From: Orobanche coerulescens
Taxonomy: Eukaryota; Streptophyta; Magnoliopsida; Lamiales; Orobanchaceae
DNA: 64,000 nucleotides
Direction: 5' to 3'
Assembly: GCA_033398695.1 (NCBI GenBank)
Contig: CM065819.1
Span: 7,551,501 to 7,615,500, forward strand
Part shown: positions 47,201 to 58,134 of the stretch, one piece after another
Numbering within the stretch: the stretch's first letter is position 1
Layout of the letters: the number at the start of each line of letters is the position of its first letter
The notes under the pieces: generated by a model
The model's database searches: none
The model's input: only the letters and a program-made list of their open reading frames with translations
What the model was told of the DNA's origin: nothing
Position numbers and translations under genes: made by a program

Positions 47201-47893
47201 TGATAGGACGATGAATGTACGCTTCCTAAAAACCCGGTTTAAAGAAGACCAATATAAACCGGCGTACTGATCTTTGAGTAAAGGGAGACCTAGACTAATG
47301 AAGTCCGACCTATGTCCTCAGACAAGAGGATGCCGACCTTAGAGGGCTCGCCGATCTATAACCTCAGATAAGAGGGTGCCGACCTCGGAGGCCCCGCTGA
47401 CCTGTGACCTCAACTAAGAGAGGGCCGACCTCGAAGGCCTCGTCGACCTACGGACTTGGATAAGAGTGTCCCGACCTAAGTGACCCTTTATAATATGAGC
47501 CAACCTACTAAGTCATAACCGGGGTCGGGAATCGCCGGGCTCATGAAGTTTGAACTCTCGGGAAAGAAGATCTTGACTCACCTGACATAATCCCAGAGAT
47601 TCGGGAACTGGAAGCCCATACTCCTCAATCCCGGATATCCAGGGATGGGAAATTGCAGCCTGAATCCCTGGATATCCGGGATCTTCCCTAAAAATCAGGG
47701 AAAAATCTGAAAGGATAGGCGGCCTCCCTTCTATAAAAGGAGGATGGGGCTTTCCTTCAAAGGCCAAGCATAATTTTGAGATTACAGTATTTTTAGAAAG
47801 AGAGAAAAAGCAATACTTCACACATTCGGGTTTTCTTAGATAAACTTCTGAGATTAACCCGGTTCTTGGTGGCCGATCAGCTCGGTTACATCA
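47201..47893 (+). repeat. Gypsy-D 5' LTR
   Basis: 693 bp, TGATAGGACG...TTACATCA. It holds four ~46-bp tandem units (47307-47485) with cores like CAGATAAGAGGGTGCCGACC, a 19-bp inverted repeat (47628-47646 with 47664-47682) and a TATAAAAG box at 47732-47739. Confidence 0.92.
47628..47739 (+). promoter_or_regulatory. Gypsy-D promoter: 19-bp inverted repeat and TATA box
   Basis: Arm ATCCCGGATATCCAGGGAT at 47628-47646 is an exact inverted copy of 47664-47682, with a 17-nt spacer. The TATA box TATAAAAG lies 50 bp downstream. Both are kept in the 3' LTR (58562-58580 with 58598-58616, TATA at 58667) although the spacer has one change. Confidence 0.75.
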
Positions 47894-47955
47894 AGTGGCG
47901 CCGTCTGTGGGAAGGGTGACATCGAGTCATTTTGAGCTGAGACGTGAGGTCAGTA

Positions 47956-48905
47956 ATGGCGGAAGAAATGAACTAGAAGAAAAAAGGGGAGTTGATACCC
48001 CGAAATTTAGAAGAGGAACTAGCAGCTGTGGGTGGACAATCGACTCTGTAAAAAACACCCGTCACCCCGGTAGAAGAAGCTGCACCCAGCACAATCACAC
48101 TGACGAAGGAAGCCTTAGCCGACATAATCGCCAATGTGATCCAGAAGAGTCGAGAGGTCGAAAAGCAAAGAATACCACGAAAAGTAATACCCATCCTTTC
48201 GGATGGGCCGGAGGAAATTGATCAGCAGGAAGAGCATGGGAGAGCTATCCAAGAATATGGGAACAATCTAGACAGGAAAAAACGTTGGATCCCTTAATAT
48301 CCAGTATGCAAGACGAGCTAGAGGAGTTGCGACAGAGGGTTGCGGGGAAGGACACAGAGAGTCATCCAGGCCACCCCTTCTCAGAGGGCATACTGCAGGC
48401 CGAACTCCCATATGGGTTTAAGGCTGTCACCTTCACCTACGATGGACTCTCAGATCCTACCCAACATTTGTACCGATTCGAGAACATGGCCGTACTACAC
48501 CGATATTCGGATGTCGTGAGTTACAGAGCATTCCTGGCTATGCTGACGGAGTCGGCTCAGGATTGGTTGCACCAGATACCCCCTGGGACAATCACCAGCT
48601 CCAAAACTTTCAGCTCAGCGCTCTTGACTCACTTTGCAAGAGCCAGGGCGCACCAAAAGACCTTCATGTCCTTATTCAGCATCAAGCAGTACTCCGGAGA
48701 AGCGCTGAGATCTTATGTGACCTGATTTACAAAGGCATGTCTGGAGGTACCCTCGTCGTCTGAAGAGGTAAAGACCAGTGCCTTGACACAGGGACTAAGG
48801 CCTGGACTGCTACACACCTCGTTGGCTAAAAAACCAGCCAGAACATATGACGAGGTCTTAGCCCGATGTTCAAAATACATTAATGTTGAATAAACCGAGA
48901 AGGAT
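47956..48905 (+). pseudogene. Gypsy-D gag, N-terminal and central part
   Basis: The likely start is the ATG at 47956 (MAEEMN), followed by early stops and a shift near 48290. The central gag domain is clear in 48285-48725: ISSMQDELEELRQRVAGKD, a FTYDGLSDPTQHLYRFEN block, and a DWLHQIPPGTI block. TGA at 48723 replaces an expected arginine codon before FTKAC (a CGA-to-TGA change), and the frame then continues to about 48890. Confidence 0.82.
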
Positions 48906-50018
48906 ATGGAGGAATTGCAAGAAAAACCCGAAGATGGGGAAAGAGGATCTAGCAGATTGGTACGGCGCGAGGAATATACCTTTCAAGGAAATCTGCCTCG
49001 GGAGGAAATGCCGCGTGGAAAGATAGACCGGAACACAGACCGAAGGAAGAGCGATACCGGTCTAAGGCGACCGAGATTTGACCAATACAACCCATTAACG
49101 ATGAGGAGAACGCAGGTTTTTGAAGTAGTTGAAGGAAAGATGAATAGGGTTATCGAGTGGCCTACATCTCGTTCTAATGAGCCTACCCAGCCGAAATCCG
49201 AGCTTTATTGTCGATTCCACAATGATTATGGGCATAAAACAAATGAGTGCAAACACTTTAAAGACGAAATCGAGAGGCTGGTCCGAGCGGGGCATCTAAT
49301 GGAGTTCACATATCAGCAGAGGAATGGAGGCCGGAGGCAACCACCCATGCCCCAAGGGGGGACGGGGATGAAAAGAGAAGCCCCTCAGGGACCCGCTGCT
49401 CCCCCAGCTAAGAAAGGAGTGATCCACATGATATCAGGAGGACCAACCGACGGAAATTCTAATCAGGCCAGGAAAGCTCATACGCGAAGGGCTAGGTGTC
49501 ATCAGTTCGAAGAGGTCGACTCTGTAGGCAGTGGGCCTATCATTCAGTTCGGCCCTGCGGATTATAGCGGGATACATGCGCCCCATAATGACACACTGGT
49601 CATCACCGCGGAGATTGCTAGTTACGATGTGCAAAGAGTATTCACCGATAAAGGAAGCTCGGTGGACATCTTATTCTATGACTGTTTCAAACAGATGAAC
49701 CTTGAGGTGGAATTAAAGAAAGTAGATACCGCACTTTATGGGTTCTGCATGACCGAGGTGCAACCGGTTGGAGAAGTGGTGCTTCCGGTAGCACTAGGTC
49801 GGATACCTTATCAGAAGGTCAAGACACTCAGGTTTTTAGTGGTGGATACCAAATCGGCCTATAACGCCATTCCAGGGAGACCGGGACTCAACAAGTTCGA
49901 AGCAGTGGCATCTACCGCGCACATGAAAGTAAAATTCCCCGTAGGAGGCGGGGTAGGGAAAGTAGCCGGGGATCAGTTTGTGTCCCGATCTTGTTACCAG
50001 ACAACGGTAAAACAGTGA
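48906..50018 (+). pseudogene. Gypsy-D gag C-terminus and protease
   Basis: An open frame of 370 codons. The basic gag tail is followed by a Tat-type zinc-binding motif (LYCRFHNDYGHKTNECKHFK, residues ~99-118) and a Pro/Gly-rich linker. The retropepsin domain then has FTDKGSSVDILF near residue 250 as the active-site region (D-K-G-S-S) and FLVVDTKSAYNAIPGRPG near 320. The frame ends at a TGA at 50016-50018, before the linker to RT. Confidence 0.85.
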
Positions 50019-51105
50019 GTACATTGCAGTAAGAGGACGTCCGAGCTAGGAGGCCCGGATCTAGAGTTTAAAAAGAATAAACAATCAAAGGCGCCCGAGG
50101 AAGCCGAGGAGGAAGGCGTCAAGCCCAATGAGGAGTTGCTGGAAATAGAATTGGTTCCAGGAAAGCCAGAAACAAAGACTCGCATGGGAAGTCGGTTGGA
50201 CGATGGGATAAGGGAAAGCCTTATCTGCTTGCTAAGAATATTTGTGGACATTTTCGCGTTCGCAGCCGAGGATCTGGTGGGAATCAGCCCAACAGTCGCC
50301 GAGCACAGGTTAAACATCGACCCAACCGTAAGACCAGTGAAGCAGAAGAGGAGGCATTTTGGCTGGAGATGGATGGAATCATTGGGGAAGAAGTTGACAA
50401 GCTCCTCTGAGCTGGACACATAACGGAGATCCAGTTTCCGGAGTGGCTATCCAACGCTTTCATGGTGGGGAAAGGCCAGGGGAAGTGGAGGATGTGCATG
50501 GACTTCCGAGACCGAAATACCACATAGATCAGCTGGTGGACTCAACCTCGGGGTGCGAGTTGCTCAGTATGATGGATGTTTCTCAGGGATATCATCAGAT
50601 TCCCCTCGCACCCGAAGATAGAAAGAGGGTTAGCTTTGTGGTATCAAAAGGAACTTTTTGTTATGTGCGCATGCCTTTTGGGTTAAAAAATGCAGGAGCC
50701 ACATATCAAAGGATGGTTGATAGAATCTTTAGATCCCAAATCGGCAGAAACATGGAAGTGTACGTGGATGATATGCTAGTAAAAAGCGTAAATGTGGGAG
50801 AGCATATCAGAGATCTAGAGGAAATGTTCGAAAACCTGCGCATGTACGTAATGAAGCTCAACCCATCAAAGTGTTCTTTTGGAGTGAAATCGGGAAAATT
50901 CCTGGGATATATAGTCACAGAGCAAGGAATCGAGGTCAACCCGGAAAAGGTCAAGGCAGTGCTGCAAATGAATCCTCCAAAAAATATCAAGGATATCCAG
51001 ATACTAACAGGAAGAATAGCGGGGCTGAGCCGGTTCATATCACGCTCAGCCGAGAAGGGATTCCCATTTTTTAAACTCTTAAGAAAAGGGAACAAATTCG
51101 AATAG
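50019..51105 (+). pseudogene. Gypsy-D reverse transcriptase
   Basis: The linker and first RT blocks are in 50136-50423, and the frame shifts near 50360 and 50450. The main RT body (50443-51105) has the catalytic SMMDVSQGYHQIPL, the FVVSKGTFCYVRMPFGLKNA block, and the second catalytic YVDDMLVKS with both aspartates. LNPSKCSFGVKSGKFLGYIV and a LTGRIAGLSRFIS connection block follow. It ends in TAG at 51103, where tryptophan is expected. Confidence 0.88.
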
Positions 51106-52053
51106 ACCCCCGAAGCACAAACAGCATTCGGAAAATTAAAAGAATATTTGGCCGAGCTGCCTCTGCTCACCAAACTAGTACTAGGAGAAGAGCTCATACT
51201 CTACTTATCCGTGGGAGAGGGGGCGGTTAGCTCAGTCTTGCTAAGACAAGAAATGAATAAGCAAAAGCCCATTTATTATACAAGCCGAATTTTGCAAAGG
51301 GCGGAACGGAATTACTCCGAACTAGAAAAGGGAGCACTGGCATTAGTAATTACAGCCCGGCGATTGAGGCTGTATTTCCTAGCCCACCGAATAAATCTGC
51401 GAACCAACTTGCCCTTAAGAGAAACACTAGGGCGACCTAATGCGTCAGGTTGCCTGGTGAAGTGGGCGGTAGAGATGGGGGAATATGACATGGAGTATGA
51501 GCCGAGAACGGCAATTAAAGCTCAGGCCCTAGCGGACTCCATCCAAGAGGGAGCCATGCCATCGCCGCCAGAGGGACAGTGGCTACTGCATGTGGATGGA
51601 TCGGCAACAACCAGTGGCTCTGGGGCAGAGATAGTCCTTACTACCCCAGAGGGTGAGCAATTAGAGTATGCCGTAAAATTCGATTTCAAAGCATCTAACA
51701 ACGAGGACGAGTATGAAGCCCTAGTTAAGGGAATGCAGCTGGGGATAGACTTGGGCACGCGACGACTCATAGGTTATTCTGATTCTCAGCTGGTCACGCA
51801 GCAGGTAGGAGAAAAATTTGAGATAAATGAGGATCGGATGAAGAAGTATGTTGAGGAAGTGAAAGAGGCTGCCAAAAAACTAGGTGAAAGGAAGTTGATC
51901 CATATCCCTAGGGCGGAAAATGTAAAAGCTGATTACTTAGCAAAAATGGGAAGCTCTTTGGTGGATTGTCGCTCACGGACAGTAACGATTTTAGGAGTGG
52001 CCCGGAGTAGCATCACGAAACAGGTGATGGAGGTGAATGAGATTGCAGACTGA
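51106..52053 (+). pseudogene. Gypsy-D dual RNase H region
   Basis: In frame with RT after the TAG. The first RNase H is the degenerate gypsy type: YLSVGEGAVSSVLLRQ, PIYYTSRILQRAERNYSELEK. The second is an archaeal-type RNase H with catalytic HVDGSA, NNEDEYEAL, GYSDSQLV and the final aspartate in VKADYLAKM. It ends at 52053. Two RNase H domains in series mark the Tat lineage. Apart from the upstream stop this region looks intact. Confidence 0.9.
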
Positions 52054-52943
52054 CGAACTCCTTTGTTGGCATACCTAAGAAGAGCATAACTACCCAATGA
52101 AAGGCAAGAGAGAATGAAAATTGTACGAAGGGCAGCGAGGTTCTGTTGCATTAACGATGAATTATACAAGAGATCCTACCTTGGTCCATACCTGCAGTGT
52201 GTCTCGGAAGAAGAAGGGTGGGGTATACTAGAAGAAATCCACGAAGGGTGCTGTGGTGATCATACCAAAGGAAGGGCGCTAATTAACAAAACACTAAGAG
52301 ATGGTTTTTTTTGGCCAACCATGAGCAAGAAAGCGGTGGAGATGGTTAAGCGGTGCCAGAAATGTCAAATACACGCACCCTTAAGTCACATCCCAGCTGA
52401 AGATATGATCACCATGGAAGCACCCTGTCCTTTCGCTGAATGGGGAATCGATATCATGGGGCAGTTTACACCTGGCTCGGGAGGAAGGAAGTTTTTAGTA
52501 GTACCATAGACTACTTCAGAAAGTGGGTAGAGGCCGAGCCGTGGCCACCATAACCGAGAAAAGAATCATAAGTTTTCTGTTTAACAACATTTGCTGCAGG
52601 TACAGAGCGCCCCAGATACTTATCTCAGACAATGGAACTCAATTCAATGGGAAAAGAACCCAGTCCTGGTGCGAGGGGATGCATATCAAGCAAAGGTTCG
52701 CTGCGGTTGCTCATCCGCAGACTAATGGACAAGTGGAGGTAACTAACAGAACAATCTTGCAAGGGATCAAAACCCGTTTAGACAAGGCTGGAGGGGGATG
52801 GGTGGATGAGCTTAGCTCGGTGCTATGGCCATACAGGACCACACCTAGATCATCAACGGGGGAAACACCCTTCAATATGGTATACGGGTCCGAAGCCGTC
52901 ATCCCGGCAGAAGTTGGAGAAATGTCCCATCGGGTTCGATGGT
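52054..52943 (+). pseudogene. Gypsy-D integrase, N-terminal and core part
   Basis: Zinc domain H-H-C-C in CCGDHTKGRALI and CQKCQIHAP. The first core aspartate is in WGIDIMGQF, the second in LISDNGTQFNG and the glutamate in HPQTNGQVEVTNR, so D,D,E are all present. Small indels near 52505 and 52540 split the frame (52114-52509 and 52523 onward). The sequence is then interrupted at TSD ATGGT (52939-52943) by Cassandra and resumes at 53937. Confidence 0.88.
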
Positions 52944-53066
52944 TGTTGGGCTTCGGTCAGCATCCTGCCTACATTAGCTTAAAAATGTGCGAGGCGCGGC
53001 TTGCGATTCGACCTGTGAGATCTGCACTAGAAAGTGGTTAAATGAATTGATTTGGACTACTCATAC

Positions 53067-53200
53067 CAACAAGATGCATCTTCTTTTCTGGTATCCATAT
53101 CATAGAAACTCCAAATTTAAGCGTGTTTGGCCTGGAGTAGTTATGGGATGGGTGACCCCCTGGGAAGTTTCTCAGGTGCGCGTGAGTGAGGACAAAGCGC
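53067..53200 (+). promoter_or_regulatory. 5S rRNA-like segment in Cassandra LTR 1
   Basis: Order as in plant 5S rRNA: CATACCA, AACTCC, an A-box-like TTTAAGCGTGTTTGG, intermediate element GGAGTAGTTATGGG, and C-box GGATGGGTGACCCCCTGGGAAGT. Two A-box bases differ from LTR 2. Confidence 0.85.
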
Positions 53201-53737
53201 GCTAGAAAAGACTCGTGTTGGTATAGTGGGGACAGTCTTCATCATTCTCAAGGACCAACAATTGGTATCGGAGCAGGTCACGGGTGCGGATTCCCTCAAA
53301 GTATCCTACAGTGGAGGCTGTCAGAGTGTTGGAACTAAGAGGCGGGCATGTAGCAAATGTTGCCAGTTGGCCGGAACTAAGATGTTGGCGCTGTGGAGGT
53401 TGTCAGGTGCTGGAGGGATATGTGATCAAATCTAGTATGCTGGAACTGAGATACTGGCGCAGCAGAAGTAAACGGAGCTCAAACAAATGCTGATGTCAAG
53501 TGTTGGAGGACTGTGTGAATGAATCTAGCCGCTAGAGGGCTGTGTGATCAAATCTAGTTCGCGGAGGTTTCCAGACTATGGGGCTGAAATGCTGGCAGAT
53601 ATTGGGAGGAGGATTGTTGGGCTTCGGTCAGCATCCTGCCTGCATTAGCTTAAGAATGCGCGAGGCGCGGCTTGCGATTCGACCTGTGAGATCTGCACTA
53701 GAAAGTGGTTAAATGAATTGATTTGGACTACTCATAC

Positions 53738-53870
53738 CAACAAGATGCATCTTCTTTTCTGGTATCCATATCATAGAAACTCCAAAGTTAAGCGTGCTTG
53801 GCCTGGAGTAGTTATGGGATGGGTGACCCCCTGGGAAGTTTCTCAGGTGCGTGTGAGTGAGGACAAAGCG
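53738..53870 (+). promoter_or_regulatory. 5S rRNA-like segment in Cassandra LTR 2
   Basis: Same layout, but with the canonical plant A-box AAGTTAAGCGTGCTTGG. The RNA polymerase III promoter elements look better kept here than in LTR 1. Confidence 0.87.
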
Positions 53871-53936
53871 CGCTAGAAAAGACTCGTGTTGGTACAGTGG
53901 GGACAGTCTTCATCATTCTCAAGGACCAACAATGGT

Positions 53937-54267
53937 TCAACGAGGAGGAAAACGAAGAAATGATGCGAGAGGCGTTGGACACCATAAAATAAAGAAGGGA
54001 AGCGGCCGCAGCACGAACGGAAAGATACAAAAGCTTGACAAAAGCGGCTCACGACAAAAGAGTCAGGAAGAGACAGTTCTAAGTCAGTGATTTGGTGCTT
54101 AGGTGGGCTGATGCCCTCAGAAAAACAGGAAAAGTGGAGCCAAACTGGGAGGGACCTTACAAGGTAATCCGAATTTATGTAGGGGGAGCTTATGAGCTCG
54201 AGGATATGGAAGGACACCCCATCAAAAGACCTTGGAATATATGCCACTTAAAAAAATATTTTGTATG
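53937..54267 (+). pseudogene. Gypsy-D integrase C-terminal part
   Basis: Continues exactly after the second ATGGT copy with a FNEEENEEMMREALDTI segment. Stops replace glutamine codons near 53989 and 54081. A C-terminal EPNWEGPYKV-like chromodomain-free tail and HLKKYFV end at a TGA near 54267. It confirms that Cassandra inserted into pre-existing integrase. Confidence 0.85.
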
Positions 54268-55056
54268 AAGAAGTGTTGAGAAAAGCTTGTGATGTTTTAA
54301 TAAAAGTCTATTACAAAAAAAATCTCTGAATGTGTTGATCGAGTAAAACTAGAAATGACATATGATCAGGTGAAATGCTTTCAGATCCGAGTAAGGGTGA
54401 ACCGCCCTATGACATCTGATCAGGTGAAAGGCCTTCAGATCCGAGTAAGGGTGAACCGCCCTTCAAATCTATGACTAGGGGAAATACCCTCGATTTCAGG
54501 TAGAGGTAAACTACCCCGATATATAAATATCCCCAGGCTTAGAGTACGAGCCGGCCTATAAAAAAGGATACTATCCAGACTATATCCCACTCGAGAGAGT
54601 TGTAAATATCCGAGCAACCTTCAACTCCCAGAAATTGTTCGAAATATACGACCTGTACTAAAGGTCGGTGATAAGGTTAGGTTGAATCAACCTAAAACCA
54701 CCAAGCCATTACAACTTGTAAGATCGAAGTGGTCGGTTATATTTAAGGTGTTGCAAAATTTAAGATAATGAAGAGCATCTGAGCTATACTAGGAAGAGGT
54801 CGGGTTATATTTGGAAGTAGTCATATTGATTCAAATAGTTCAGATTCATTGAGGTTACAATCGACGCCGAGCCATATTAACTTTAAAAAAAAAAGTTTGT
54901 AGAAACAAGCTATGTTTTCATAAGCAAGTTACGTTAACAAGGCATATCATTATTGTACAAATCCAAAATATATTCAGCTCAAAAGACTTTTCATTAAAAA
55001 CAGCTGTGCCAGTATAATGAACAACAAAAAGAATAAATACAGAAAATTAATAAAGA
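54268..55056. other. Gypsy-D spacer with 54-bp tandem repeat
   Basis: A non-coding stretch between the ends of pol and of the antisense gene. Two 54-bp units (54356-54409, 54410-54463) share GATCAGGTGAAA and CAGATCCGAGTAAGGGTGAA. A third, degenerate unit follows to about 54520. The rest is AT-rich, with nothing else recognised. Confidence 0.65.
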
Positions 55057-57569
55057 CTAAGCTACATGCTCGGAAGATTGAGGAGGCGACGAAGGAGAGG
55101 CATCAAGGTCGGTCCCAGTCGCATCTGGATTAGGAGTGCTGGCCTTAGCTAGCGATTTAGGAGGGATAGAAGGCAGCTCCAAATCCAGGCCAGATTCCTT
55201 TATAGACTCTCCAAGGGCATCCTCCCACCAGGCTGCCTCAGGAGATTCGTCCACATCACTAGACCAACCCGAAGGGACGGGAGCCCCGTCCAATGCAGCA
55301 TCCCGGTCCAGCTCGTCCATAAAGCCCAAAGCAGCTAGTTGCTCGCGAGCGCGAGTTAGAGCAAAATCAAAATATTGCGTCGCGGCAGTATCCAGCCTGA
55401 CTAGATAAGCGGTAGAATTGTGATACCGGGCTAGGAGGGCAGAACGGTAAGCCTCTATGAAAGAGCGACGTCACTAGTCATAAATCGACGTCGGCCATCC
55501 ATCACTCCACGCTCATAAGATGATTCCTCGGATCTAGCCTCGGCTAGTTGAGCTTCAAGCTGGGTGACCTTCTCTGATTCTGCTTTAGCCTGAGCTTCAA
55601 GTTGGGCGACCTTCTCCAACTCCGCTTTAGCCTGGGCCTCGAGCTGGGTAATCTTCTCAGATTCGGCCTTAGCTTCCGACAACTGAGCCTCGAGCTAGCC
55701 CACCTTCTCTGATTCTGCCTGAAACTGGGCCTTCAAAAGTTTCAACTCTTGGTTCAGCTGAACGTTGGCCATCTGAGCCCGTTCCAAAACCGCCTCTCGC
55801 TCGGAACTTTTCTTAAGGGCAACATCTAAGCGATATTCCCTCTCCTGAAGCTGAACATAGAGATCGAACTTAGCCTCCAGGGCGGCCGCCAGATCGGCTG
55901 ACATCTGGGTAAGCTGGGAGGAGGATGAAGCGCCGATCTTATGATCTTCTGTGAAGGTCACAAAGGTGGCACAGAACTGCGCAAAAAAGAAGAAAGTCAC
56001 ATCAGGACGTCAAAAGGTAATAATAAACATAAAGTAGTAAAGAAGAGGAGGAAGGCAAAAAGAGGAATACCTTCCCAAAATACATCATCATGGCATCAAA
56101 ACGAGGACCCTCCGCGGCATCTCGTAATGCCTGCTTATCCCTACCTGGGATCATGGAGCTGAAATACGGTAGAAACTTCTCCCACTCCTTACAACGGAGA
56201 AAAGTCTCCATAGCCGGACCAGGGGGACCTGCAGTCTTCGGCCGCTTAGAAACAGGGGAGCTAGGGGAATGGGCCCTCTTGGTGACCTGAAGCTGCCGAG
56301 AGGAACTTATAGGGCTCCGCCCAGTGGTCAAGGTAGGGGCCAGGTCGGAGGGGAGAGTCACCCCAGCTTTGGAGAGGGAGGAGAGCTTCTGCTTGGTTTT
56401 TGATGAGCCCTCCGCCCTCTCTTTAGGGGGATTCATCGATTTGGGGACCTTCTCCTTCGTCGGTTCAACCGGATTGGAGGCATCAGACTGGCAGGTCCGC
56501 ATGAATCGATCTACGAAAAGTAATACAATAGGTCAGTAAGATAGACAAAAAACATAATAACAAAGATTATACTATGGAAAGAGCCGTTAAAACCTACCAA
56601 TATCAGGGATAGCTAGGTAAGGATTCGAGCTCAGCCCACAATGGAATAGAAGATCATGAAATTGCGTCAGCTGGAAAGCATTGTAAGGAATGGCATTCCA
56701 TTCCCGAACTTTTTCGACCCACCCAGATCGGATAGAACTGCATCTGGAATAGGAGCTTGGATCGGAGTGGCTTGCGTCCATTCCGTGGGGAAACCCCAGG
56801 AGTCAGCCGAAGGGAGCCGAAGGAAAAAGAAACGCGACCTCCAGTCCTTCACATTGGAAGGGAGGTGGGTAAAGAAATGGGCATTGTTTCGAGAAGTTAA
56901 GTAAAAGGAGCCCTTAAAGCTCTTTAGCCCGAAACAAAAATAGAAAAAATACAGGTCGGGTTCCTCGTGTCTATAATGACACAACACGAGAAAACCGACC
57001 ATATAATGAAAAGAATTGGGAGAAAACTGGTTGAGGGGAAGATGATAATTGACACAGAGAGAAACAAGGAAGGGATGAAGAGGGAAGCGAAGACCACTGT
57101 TCACCTGATCCACGAACCAGGTAATATGATCTGGAGGAGGATGATTAGGGGTGTCACGAGCCTGTGGCGCGACAAATTCCCACCCCGGAGGAAGTCTAAG
57201 AAATTTTATAAAACTAGCCAACGCGGCTGGACTAGTCCTAGATAGAGGATGAGGAGGGAGAACTCGAGTAGCTCCTGCGACCGCTTGATATGGATAAGCT
57301 AAAAGGCCGGTCACAGTTACTTCGCCCATAGGAGGAGGGGATGGGGGATCTACGATGATCAGAGGAATGCCGGAGGGAAGGTTAGAAGGGATGTCACCCA
57401 GCTCGGACCAATCTACATCACCTAGGGGTTCATCTCTAAGACAAAGGGAGGAGCCAGTAGCTCGCTCCGACCTACCCCCCGAGTCCGCATCAGAAGAGGA
57501 TAAACCTTCTAAAAAAGAGTCCACGACCGATTGGCCGGAAAGATTCTGAGAATCAGAGGCAGACGACAT
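55057..57569 (-). pseudogene. Gypsy-D antisense gene (Tat-type extra ORF), three exons
   Basis: Start at the ATG 57569 (MSSASDSQN). Exon 1 (57569-56598) codes an acidic/proline-rich start and a domain like the Pfam 'putative gypsy type transposon' family (SFKGSFYLTSRNNAHFF block); one frameshift lies near 56700. Intron 1 (56597-56511, 87 bp, GTAGG...CGTAG) joins exon 2 (56510-56070), basic and Ser/Pro-rich with KRPKTAG. Intron 2 (56069-55977, 93 bp, GTATT...GCGCAG) joins exon 3 (55976-55057), a long coiled coil of QLEAQAKAE-type repeats with an acidic tail. Exon 3 has one in-frame stop (55695) and one frameshift (~55455). Reading phases agree across both introns. Function unknown; such antisense ORFs are known in Tat elements. 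Confidence 0.75.
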
Positions 57570-57822
57570 AATAAAAGGAAGAAAAGGGAGAGGGAGAAGA
57601 AAGGAAAATATAGGTAACAAACAAAAAGAAAAAATAAAGAGGAATAGAGTACACGTGTTTAGATAGACATAACCATAAGATTGGGTGGAAAAGCGCCGGA
57701 GAAAGATAGTGGAAGCACCACCGGAGGCAGGAAACCAGGGTCGCAGGTGTCGCCGGAAAAACTCTCACACTAGTGTTTGGCAAAAAAAAAAAGCGGAAGT
57801 GGCTGAGGGGGTAGAGGATATC

Positions 57823-57830
57823 TATTTATA
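57823..57830 (-). promoter_or_regulatory. TATA box of the antisense gene
   Basis: TATAAATA on the minus strand, within CCCTATAAATAGA, about 255 bp before the start codon at 57569 and outside the 3' LTR. It gives the antisense gene a core promoter of its own. No comparable box lies nearer to the start codon. Confidence 0.65.
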
Positions 57831-58134
57831 GGGAGGAAGGGCGAAAACCAAGAAGATAACGGGCGATCTGGAGCGTCCGATGCCTTCTGTAAAAGAACAG
57901 CTTGGATCTGGCACCGCATCATCCGACCTATAGCAGGTTGACACCTGGACCTGGCCATAGATGCGACGGTTAGGAGGCGAGGAAAGGAAAAGACGTTGAT
58001 ATAAAGGCGCACGAATCTCGAGGAACCTCATTACCTAGGAACGAGAACCCCAGACACTGTATTGAGGTCGTTAGATTGTAAACAAATCCTACTCTACTCG
58101 GTCTTACAGCTCGACTAGAGTAGGGGGGACTGGT

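Larger units (their letters stand above)
52944..53931 (+). mobile_element. Cassandra-type TRIM with 5S rRNA-derived LTRs
   Basis: 988 bp. The LTRs are 52944-53260 and 53615-53931 (317 bp each, TGTTGGGC...CCAACA). TSD ATGGT lies at 52939-52943 and 53932-53936. The primer site TGGTATCGGAGC is at 53263 and the tract ATTGGGAGGAGGAT is before the second LTR. There is no coding capacity. Both LTRs contain the 3' two-thirds of plant 5S rRNA, including the internal promoter. This matches Cassandra, a non-autonomous family known to carry 5S sequence in its LTRs. By eye the LTRs differ at 7 positions. Confidence 0.93.

Noticed and set aside
48563..48763. Overlapping plus-strand frame in Gypsy-D gag
   Set aside because: Out-of-frame shadow of gag. 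The gag motifs are in the 48285-48725 frame.
53738..53870. 5S rRNA gene
   Set aside because: Only the 3' part of 5S is present, it lies inside matched LTRs with TSD, and no 5S spacer array is near. It is Cassandra sequence.
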